Shown in pieces: positions 57,818 through 64,000 of a stretch of DNA of 64,000 nucleotides. The notes under the pieces were generated by a model. That model was not told the DNA's origin, did not search any database, and worked only from the letters and a program-made list of their open reading frames with translations. The position numbers and the translations under genes were made by a program. The stretch comes from Methylobacterium thuringiense (GTDB lineage: Bacteria; Pseudomonadota; Alphaproteobacteria; Rhizobiales; Beijerinckiaceae). Numbering within the stretch: position 1 is the first letter of the stretch; every line of letters starts with the position of its first letter. Where the stretch lies: positions 62,001-126,000 of the forward strand of contig NZ_BPRA01000024.1 in assembly GCF_022179645.1 (NCBI RefSeq). The letters run 5' to 3'.

Positions 57818-59301
57818 GCACCAGCACCACGGGTTCGCCGCCGGTCGCCACGACGACGGCCGCCCCGGCGCGCGGCCTGCGCCGCTACTGGCCGCGGCCG
57901 AAAAGCGTCGCCGGACAGATCGCGCTCCTCGTCGTCGCGGCGATCGTTGCGACGCATGCCGTCGCCGCCCTCGCGCTCTTCGCCCTGCGCGAGCCCTGGC
58001 GCGCGGAGGGACGGCCGGGCGTCGCCGCCAACCGTCTCGCCGTCATCGCGCGCATGCTCGACGACACCGCGCCGGAGGGGCGCGACGCGATCTTGACGGC
58101 CGCGAAGCGCAGCCTGCCGACGCTGCATCTCGGCGCCTGGGACGGCACGCCGCCGCCGGTCGAGAGCGAGCGCCTGCGCGAGCACCCGATCATCGAGCGC
58201 CTGCGCGACGCCTTCGGCCGCGATCTGGCGCTGGCGGATCTCGGTCCGGATTCGAGCAGCGAAGATCCGCCCGTGCTGCATCTCGGCCTGCGCACGCCCG
58301 CCGGCGCGGGGCTACGTGCCACCCTGCCGGACGACACGCTGGGGCCGCCGAAGCGCGGCGTCATCGTCTTCACGCTCCTGTTCATGGCGACGACCCTGAC
58401 CCTGCTGACGGTCTGGGCGACCCGCGCCCTGACCGCGCCGCTCGGGCAGCTTGCCGGCGCAGCGGAAGCGTTCGGGACGCGTCGCGCCCCGCCGCCCCTG
58501 CCGCGGCGCGGGCCGCAGGAGGTGCTGGCGCTGGCCGGCGCCCTCGACCGGATGCGCGCTCGCGTGAACCGCCTCATCGACGACCGCACGCAGATGCTCG
58601 CCGCGATCAGCCACGACCTGCGCACACCGATCACCCGTCTGCGCCTGCGCGCCGAATTCATCGAGGACGAGCACACCCGCGAGCGCACCCTGCGCGATCT
58701 CGACCAGATGAACGCGCTGGTCGAGGCGGCGCTCGCCTATGCCCGCGACGAGCGCGGCGCCGACGGTGGCTCGGACACGGAGAAGCCGCTGATCGACATC
58801 GCCTCCCTGGTCCAGACCGTCTGCGACGACTTTTCGGACATCGGCGCCGACGTGCGCATGGCGCAGGCACGCCACGTCCTGGTTCGGGCGCATCCCGAGG
58901 ACCTGCAGCGCGCCGTCGCCAACCTCGTCGACAACGCCGTGAAATACGCCGGCTCTGCCCGGCTCTCGGTGGAGAAATCCGCCACCGGCGTCGCCATCGC
59001 CGTGGCCGACGACGGGCCGGGCATTCCGGAGGCGGAGCGCCACGCGATGCTTCAGCCCTTCGTGCGCGGCGACCGCGCCCGGAACCTCAACGAGGAGACC
59101 GGCTTCGGCCTCGGCCTGTCGATCGTGCTGGCCATCGTCGAGGCGCATGACGGACGGCTGACGCTGGAGAACCGGGTTGGCGGGGGCTTGAGCGTTCGGA
59201 TCGCGTTGCCGGGGACGCTGGCGGGGGGGGTGCCTGAAGGCACCAACGGTCTGCAGCCAGCCGCCGGGCCGGGCGGCGCGGGCAATTTAGGGCCTGGATA
59301 G
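57814..59301 (+). CDS. Two-component sensor histidine kinase
   Basis: A 495-residue membrane kinase. TM1 is about residues 34-55 (IALLVVAAIVATHAVAALALF), a periplasmic sensor about 56-185, TM2 about 187-207 (VIVFTLLFMATTLTLLTVW), then HAMP, a dimerisation/phosphoacceptor domain with His in AISHDLRTP (about 267), and the ATPase with NLVDNAVKYA, DDGPGIP and FGLGLSIV. The tail past residue 470 is Gly/Pro-rich. It pairs with the overlapping response regulator, an EnvZ/OmpR-type layout. Confidence 0.94.
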   Translation: MSTSTTGSPPVATTTAAPARGLRRYWPRPKSVAGQIALLVVAAIVATHAVAALALFALREPWRAEGRPGVAANRLAVIARMLDDTAPEGRDAILTAAKRSLPTLHLGAWDGTPPPVESERLREHPIIERLRDAFGRDLALADLGPDSSSEDPPVLHLGLRTPAGAGLRATLPDDTLGPPKRGVIVFTLLFMATTLTLLTVWATRALTAPLGQLAGAAEAFGTRRAPPPLPRRGPQEVLALAGALDRMRARVNRLIDDRTQMLAAISHDLRTPITRLRLRAEFIEDEHTRERTLRDLDQMNALVEAALAYARDERGADGGSDTEKPLIDIASLVQTVCDDFSDIGADVRMAQARHVLVRAHPEDLQRAVANLVDNAVKYAGSARLSVEKSATGVAIAVADDGPGIPEAERHAMLQPFVRGDRARNLNEETGFGLGLSIVLAIVEAHDGRLTLENRVGGGLSVRIALPGTLAGGVPEGTNGLQPAAGPGGAGNLGPG

Positions 59302-59379
59302 CGTGTCGGTTGGATTCCTTCCGGTTCGTTTGAGCAGGCACATGTTTGTGTCGGCGGACATCAGGAGCATAATGTCGGC

Positions 59380-59610
59380 ATGACGCAGCTTCTCGAACAG
59401 GCCTTCGAGCGCGTTCGCGCTCTTCCGGTCGAAACGCAGGACGAGTTCGCGCGCGTCCTGTTGCGTCTCGCAGGGGACGACGGAGAGGGTGTGTACCAGC
59501 TCACTCCCGAGGAGGAGGCCGACCTGATCGAAGCGCAGGCCGAAATGGCGCGCGGCGAGTTTGCGACGGCCGCCGAGGTCGAGGCTGTCCTGTCCAAGTA
59601 TCGCGCGTGA
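59380..59610 (+). CDS. Type II toxin-antitoxin antitoxin
   Basis: A 76-residue helical, acidic protein (MTQLLEQAFERVRALPVETQ...). Length, charge and the GEFATAAEVEAVLSKYRA tail fit small antitoxins that accompany RelE/ParE toxins in Alphaproteobacteria. The stop overlaps the toxin start by four bases (GTGA), the usual coupled layout. No clear ribbon-helix-helix is seen, so the antitoxin family is unnamed. Confidence 0.75.
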   Translation: MTQLLEQAFERVRALPVETQDEFARVLLRLAGDDGEGVYQLTPEEEADLIEAQAEMARGEFATAAEVEAVLSKYRA

Positions 59611-59900
59611 AGCTTCGTATTCAGAAGCACGCTCTGCGACAGATCGACAGGATTTTAAGCGATATTTCTACCGTATCTCCGCAAGGCGCATCACGTGTCG
59701 AGGCACGGATTTCGGAGATTTTTATCTTGATCCGGCAGCACTCGCAGGCTGGAAAGCGGACAACGATTGCGCGGGTGCGTCGCGTGTTTCTCACGCCCTA
59801 TCCGTACCTGATCGACTATTTCGTTGGAGACGACGAGATTGTCGTTCAACGGTTTCGGCATGCTGCCCGCAATCCCGTGACGATACCGGGTGTGTCATGA
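59607..59900 (+). CDS. RelE/ParE-family toxin
   Basis: A 97-residue protein with the RelE/ParE fold: KLRIQKHALRQIDRILSDI at the N-terminus, VRRVFLTPYPYLIDYFVGDD and VVQRFRHAARNP at the end, the core strands of the superfamily. The RFRHAARN end is typical of ParE. Start GTG at 59607. Its base composition is clearly lower in GC than its neighbours, a sign of transfer. Whether it acts on ribosomes or gyrase is not known. Confidence 0.82.
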   Translation: MKLRIQKHALRQIDRILSDISTVSPQGASRVEARISEIFILIRQHSQAGKRTTIARVRRVFLTPYPYLIDYFVGDDEIVVQRFRHAARNPVTIPGVS

Positions 59901-60103
59901 TGATCTGCAGCGATGCACGGGTGTCCGCGGACGGAGGGGGCGTGGGTGCGCCGGGCCGCCGAGGCGGGCGGCGGCACCGACGATCAGGCCAGAGCGTGAC
60001 ATGAGGTGGGGCCACACTGCGCTCTCGGTTCCGGGCCGGCCATGCCGCTGCTAGAGCACATTCCACGGTGCCACGCATGCAGCCCGCGGGAACGATCTAG
60101 TTC

Positions 60104-61408
60104 ATGAACGACCACAGCGACGTCTGGCTGGCAGCGAGCATCGTCGTGATCTCGCTGCTGCTCTCGGCCTTCTTCGCCGGGGCCGAGACGGCCTTCACCG
60201 CGGCGTCACGGGCGCGGATGCATTCGCTGGAGAGTTCCGGCAACCGGCAGGCGGCCATCGTCAACCGCATCCTGGCGATCCGCGAGCGCTTCATCGGCGC
60301 GATGCTGATCGGTTACAACGTGGTGGCGATCGGCGCCTCCGCCTTCACCACCAGCGTGCTCACGACGCTGTTCGGCAGTAGCGGCGTGATCTACGCCACC
60401 GTGGCGATGTCCGTGCTCGTCATCGTCTTCGCCGAAGTGCTGCCGAAGACGCTCGCCATCACCAATCCCGACCGGATCGCGCTGCTGATGGCGCGGCCCG
60501 TCGCCTTCGCCGTCGTACTGCTCGGACCGCTGGCGGTGGCGACCGAGGCGATCGTCCGGGCGATCCTGAAGCCCTTCGGCGTCGCGATCGGCGTCCACGG
60601 TTCGATCCTCTCGGCGACGGAGGAGATCCGCGGGCAGGTGGCGCTGCTTCACCGCGAGGGCGGCGTGGAAAAGTCCGAGCGCGACATGCTCGGCGGGCTG
60701 CTCGACCTCAACGAACTCAGCGTCTCGGAGGTGATGGTCCACCGCACCAAGATGCGCACCATCAATGCCGACCTTCCGTCCGAGGACATCGTGCGCGAGG
60801 TGCTGGCCTCGCCCTATACCCGCATGCCGCTGTGGCGGGACAAGCACGAGAACATCGTCGGCGTGCTGCACGCCAAGGACCTGTTGCGGGCGCTCGACGC
60901 CGCCGGCGGCGACCCGGCCCGGCTCAAGGTCGAGGAACTGGCGCTGGAGACTTGGTTCGTGCCGGATACGACCTCGCTGCGCGACCAGCTCAAGGCCTTC
61001 CTCGCCCGCAAGACGCATTTCGCCCTCGCCGTCGACGAGTATGGCGAGGTGATGGGCCTCGTCACCCTCGAAGACATCCTGGAGGAGATCGTCGGCGACA
61101 TCGCCGACGAGCACGATGTGGCGGTGTCTGGCGTGCGGCCCCAGCCCGACGGCTCGGTGACGGTCGACGGCGGCGTGCCGATCCGCGACCTCAACCGTGC
61201 CATGGATTGGAGCCTGCCGGACGAGGAGGCCACCACCATCGCCGGCCTCGTCATCCACGAGGCTCGGGCGATCCCCGACACGGGCACCGCCTTCAACTTT
61301 CACGGGTTTCGCTTCCACGTGGTGCGCAAGGCGAAGAACCGGATCACGTCTCTGCGCATCTCGCCGCTCGCCCCCGCCCTGCCGAAGCCGGCGGGGGAGG
61401 GCGAGTAA
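60104..61408 (+). CDS. CorC/HlyC-type (CNNM) magnesium transporter
   Basis: A 434-residue protein. DUF21 membrane domain in residues about 5-195 (SAFFAGAETAFTAASRARM, FAEVLPKTLAITNPDRIA), two CBS repeats about 210-330 (EVMVHRTKM, TLEDILEEIVGDI) and a C-terminal CorC_HlyC domain (about 350-425). Relatives export or exchange Mg2+. The old name hemolysin is misleading. It starts 203 bp after the toxin gene and converges on the vWA gene with only 2 bp between stops. Confidence 0.9.
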   Translation: MNDHSDVWLAASIVVISLLLSAFFAGAETAFTAASRARMHSLESSGNRQAAIVNRILAIRERFIGAMLIGYNVVAIGASAFTTSVLTTLFGSSGVIYATVAMSVLVIVFAEVLPKTLAITNPDRIALLMARPVAFAVVLLGPLAVATEAIVRAILKPFGVAIGVHGSILSATEEIRGQVALLHREGGVEKSERDMLGGLLDLNELSVSEVMVHRTKMRTINADLPSEDIVREVLASPYTRMPLWRDKHENIVGVLHAKDLLRALDAAGGDPARLKVEELALETWFVPDTTSLRDQLKAFLARKTHFALAVDEYGEVMGLVTLEDILEEIVGDIADEHDVAVSGVRPQPDGSVTVDGGVPIRDLNRAMDWSLPDEEATTIAGLVIHEARAIPDTGTAFNFHGFRFHVVRKAKNRITSLRISPLAPALPKPAGEGE

Positions 61409-61410
61409 TC

Positions 61411-63534
61411 TCACGGTCGCGACGAGCGCAGCGCCTGCGCGGTCTTGGCGGCGCGCACGAGCTGTACGAACTCGGAGCGGTAGCCGTAGGGGTCCTCGCC
61501 CCGCGCGGACGTCGCGATCTTGATCACGTCGTCGAGGCCGAAGCGGCCGGTCCAGCGGCCATTCCGAAGAATCTCGCCGAAGCCGGCGACGGCGGTGGCG
61601 AAGCGCGCGTCGTCGTCCGCCTTGTCGAAACTCGGCTGCTCGACGGCCGGGCCGACCGGCGTCTCGATGAGCTGGCTGACGTCCTGGTCCGGGCGCTTGT
61701 AGCGGATCTTCACGAAGGCGTAGTCGCCGGCCGACGCGGCGGACTCGGGCTTGGCCGCGCCGTAGCGCAGGGGCGGGACCGTGCGCGGTCCGCCGACGGG
61801 GACGATCTCGTAGAGGGCGGTGGCGGTCTGGCCCGAGCCGACCTCGCCTGCATCGACCCGGTCGTTCTCAAAATCCTCGCGGTTCAGGGCGCGGGTCTCG
61901 TAGCCAATCAGGCGGTACTCGGCGACGGCGGCCGGATTGAACTCGACCTGGATCTTCACGTCCTTGGCGATGGGGAACAGCGTCGCCGTCGCCTCCTCGA
62001 CCAAGACCTTGCGGGCCTCGTTGAGGGTGTCGATGGTGGCGGCCGTGCCGTTGCCGTTCTGGGCGAGCGCCTGCATCAGCGAATCGTTGGTGTTGCCCAT
62101 GCCGAAGCCGAGCACCGAGAGGAAGATGCCGGTCTCGCGCTTGCGCTCGACGAAGCCCTTCAGCTCGTCCCGGTCGGTGATGCCGACGTTGAAGTCGCCG
62201 TCTGTGGCGAGCATCACCCGGTTGACCGCGGACGGGTCGAAATTGCGCTCGGCCAGGGCATAGGCCTGCCGCAGGCCTTCGCCCCCGGCCGTCGAGCCTC
62301 CCGCTCCCAGCCCTTCGATGGCGGACAGGATCGTCTGCTTATCGCTCGCCGCCGTCGGCTCCAGCACCGTGCCGGCCTGTCCGGCGTACGTGACGATGGC
62401 GACGCGGTCCCGCGCGTCGAGCTGCGTCAGCAGCAGGGCCAGGGAGCGCTTCACCAGCGGTAGACGGTTCGGGCCGTTCATCGAACCCGAGGTGTCGACG
62501 AGGAAGACGAGGTTAGCCTTCGGGCGCGCCTCGGCCTGGAGCGCGTAGCCCTTGATCCCGACGCGGACGATCTTGCGGCCCTCGGCCCAGGGGCTCGGAA
62601 ACACGCTGGCCGTGACCCGGAACGGCGTCTCGCGGTTCTCGGGGGCAGGATAGCCGTAGGGGAAGTAGTTGATCAGCTCCTCGGTCCGCACGGCGGCCGG
62701 CGGGGGGAGGGTGTCGCGGGCGAGGCTGGCGCGGACGAAGCCGTAGGAGGCGGTGTCCACGTCGATCGAGAAGGTCGAGACCGGTGCGGTCTGCACCGTC
62801 TGGAACCCGCTCTGCGGCTTGCCGTCGAATTTTTCGTGGCCGGTGGGCTCGGCCGGTGCCTGTTGCAGGTCGGGCGCCGTCGACAGCGCGCGAGCCCGCA
62901 TCTGCGGGGGGGAGGCCTCCTGGCCTCTTCTCTCCCAATCCGCAAAGCCCGAAGAGCGGAAAGCCTGAACCTGATCGCGGCCTATTCTCGTGGCGGGCAA
63001 AGGCGAGGCGGGCAAAGGGGAGGTGGGCGGGGGCGGGGCAATCACCGGCGCCTCGGCCGGCTTCCGTGTTGCGTCCGCCGGCGCGTCCCGTGCCGCCATA
63101 GACTGCGGCTCGGCCTCGCGGACCATGGAGTTGGCGCCGGTGGCTTCGGGCTTGGCCGTTTCAGGACCCGGCGAAGGCTCGGCCGGGGGGGCACTCGCCG
63201 TCGGCGTCCCGATGTCCAATGTCGGCCTCGGTGCTGCGGGCTCGGACGACGGCGTCTCGGCCGGCGGCGCGACGGGGCCCTGATGCTCCCGCGACAATTG
63301 CCAGGCGATCGGAGCGGCGACGATGACGACGACGGAGGCGGCGAGCGCCGTGCGGATGGGAGTCATGGGAAACGTCCTCTTTCGAGTGTGACGATCCCTT
63401 GGACGCGCGTCGGCGGCGGATCCTTTGCGGGTATCGAACCGCGCCAGCGCGGCGTCGATCGCCCGCTCGCGCGCTTCGGACGAAGCGGCGGGGGCTTCGG
63501 GAAGCCGGCCGGCGTCGTCATTGCGATCAGACAT
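61411..63534 (-). CDS. Membrane-anchored YfbK-like von Willebrand factor A protein
   Basis: A 707-residue protein with a short cytosolic N-terminus (ERAIDAALARFDTRKGSA at about 23-40), one membrane helix (about 59-80), a long Pro/Ala-rich periplasmic linker (about 85-215), a YfbK_N region (about 225-320), a vWA domain with MIDAS DTSGSM near residue 346, and a DUF3520 tail. Its start overlaps the stop of an ECF sigma gene by 8 bp. This one-span layout next to a sigma factor suggests an anti-sigma-like or sensor role; that is an inference. Metal-dependent binding by the vWA domain is known for the fold. Confidence 0.85.
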   Translation of the reverse strand: MSDRNDDAGRLPEAPAASSEARERAIDAALARFDTRKGSAADARPRDRHTRKRTFPMTPIRTALAASVVVIVAAPIAWQLSREHQGPVAPPAETPSSEPAAPRPTLDIGTPTASAPPAEPSPGPETAKPEATGANSMVREAEPQSMAARDAPADATRKPAEAPVIAPPPPTSPLPASPLPATRIGRDQVQAFRSSGFADWERRGQEASPPQMRARALSTAPDLQQAPAEPTGHEKFDGKPQSGFQTVQTAPVSTFSIDVDTASYGFVRASLARDTLPPPAAVRTEELINYFPYGYPAPENRETPFRVTASVFPSPWAEGRKIVRVGIKGYALQAEARPKANLVFLVDTSGSMNGPNRLPLVKRSLALLLTQLDARDRVAIVTYAGQAGTVLEPTAASDKQTILSAIEGLGAGGSTAGGEGLRQAYALAERNFDPSAVNRVMLATDGDFNVGITDRDELKGFVERKRETGIFLSVLGFGMGNTNDSLMQALAQNGNGTAATIDTLNEARKVLVEEATATLFPIAKDVKIQVEFNPAAVAEYRLIGYETRALNREDFENDRVDAGEVGSGQTATALYEIVPVGGPRTVPPLRYGAAKPESAASAGDYAFVKIRYKRPDQDVSQLIETPVGPAVEQPSFDKADDDARFATAVAGFGEILRNGRWTGRFGLDDVIKIATSARGEDPYGYRSEFVQLVRAAKTAQALRSSRP

Positions 63535-64000
63535 CGGGCCTCTCCCCGTCGAAAACCGCCTTCAGGCGCCGCCTCGCCTCGAACAGGCGCCACGACACCG
63601 TGGTCTCGGCGATGCCGAGCGCCGCACCCGCCTCGGCATGGGTCAGCCCCTCGCCGGCGACGAGCACCACCGCCTCGCGCAGGCCCGGATCGAGACGCCC
63701 GAGCGCGCTTGCGAGCCAGACGCGGCGGTGCGGATCGCCGCCATCGCCGGTTCCCCCGGCCCGGACGAGCACGGCCAGACCCTGCCGCAGCCGGGCGAGC
63801 GTCGCGCCGCGGCGGCGATGATCGCGGCAGGCATTGGCCGTGATTCCGTAGAGCCACGTGCTGAAGCGCGCCTCGCCACGGAAACCCGCGATCCGGTCGG
63901 CGAGCGCGCAGCAGATCTCTTGTACGATATCCTCCGCATCCTCCCGCGAGCCGGTCATCCGCCAAGCGATGCGGTGCATGCCGTCGTAGTGCCGGCGCAG
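63527..64000 (-). CDS. ECF-type RNA polymerase sigma factor, 5' end outside the window
   Basis: The frame runs in from base 64000 with LRRHYDGMHRIAWRM, so the start lies to the right. The visible 157 residues hold sigma region 2 (SREDAEDIVQEICCALADRI, RFSTWLYGITANACRDHRRR) and region 4 (LREAVVLVAGEGLTHAEAGA, WRLFEARRRLKAVF). It would direct polymerase to an unknown regulon. The downstream overlapping vWA membrane protein is a candidate regulator. The ATG at 63979 is internal and not the likely start. Confidence 0.88.
   Translation of the reverse strand: MRRHYDGMHRIAWRMTGSREDAEDIVQEICCALADRIAGFRGEARFSTWLYGITANACRDHRRRGATLARLRQGLAVLVRAGGTGDGGDPHRRVWLASALGRLDPGLREAVVLVAGEGLTHAEAGAALGIAETTVSWRLFEARRRLKAVFDGERPDV

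Overview
The window is high-GC chromosomal DNA, densely coded on both strands. Its gene content points to an alphaproteobacterium of the Hyphomicrobiales, most like Methylobacterium/Methylorubrum. Supporting signs are an alpha-type SspB, DUF4169 and ribbon-helix-helix genes next to fumC, a CtrA-type TTAA-N7-TTAA box, a CIRCE-controlled groESL operon, a full-length B12-dependent methylmalonyl-CoA mutase and several families of short palindromic repeats. The genus is an inference. I see no prophage, insertion sequence, CRISPR array, rRNA or tRNA. A perfect 16-bp parS site inside miaA (49490-49505) suggests the window lies in the origin-proximal part of the main chromosome.

Layout. 1-9 kb: end of a secreted protein gene, an SbmA/YddA-type ABC transporter, lrgAB, a TerB-domain protein, mannose-1-phosphate guanylyltransferase, methylmalonyl-CoA mutase and small hypotheticals. 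9-17 kb: envelope and proteostasis genes (an HtrA-like protease, a membrane J-domain protein, a SPOR-tailed D,D-carboxypeptidase, clpS-clpA). 17-21 kb: nadA-nadB-nadC, with twin operator-like palindromes before nadA, then an L,D-transpeptidase with a clear terminator. 21.9-24.6 kb: a tiny leader ORF whose stop codon overlaps the start of a membrane class III nucleotide cyclase, followed by a ParA/MinD-type ATPase and a small Lys-tailed protein. This is my best candidate for an undescribed system. 24.7-32.3 kb: groESL, CorA, a polysaccharide flippase, and glcE-glcF without glcD.

32-41 kb: a chemotaxis receptor behind an AT-rich region, fumC with two small partner genes, a cytochrome P450, a HAD phosphatase, several small conserved unknowns and sspB. 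41-50 kb: a CPBP protease, thyA-folA, hflK-hflC-degP, and divergent serB/miaA. 50-57 kb: a hydroxyisobutyrate-dehydrogenase-type reductase, an orphan antitoxin, a WYL protein, moaA, a DUF971 protein, a CtrA-box promoter with a small secreted protein, a TetR-like regulator, proC, a YbjN protein and ubiK. 57-64 kb: a two-component system, a ParDE/RelBE-like toxin-antitoxin pair, a CorC/HlyC exporter, and a membrane-anchored von Willebrand protein overlapping an ECF sigma factor that runs off the right edge.

How genes work together. NadA, NadB and NadC form the complete de novo quinolinate route to NaMN. ClpS, ClpA and SspB cover the adaptors for ClpAP and ClpXP. HflK/HflC, DegP and the second HtrA-like protease form a membrane and periplasmic quality-control set. 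ThyA and DHFR are coupled through folate. Motif and site coordinates were read by eye; nothing was searched against a database.
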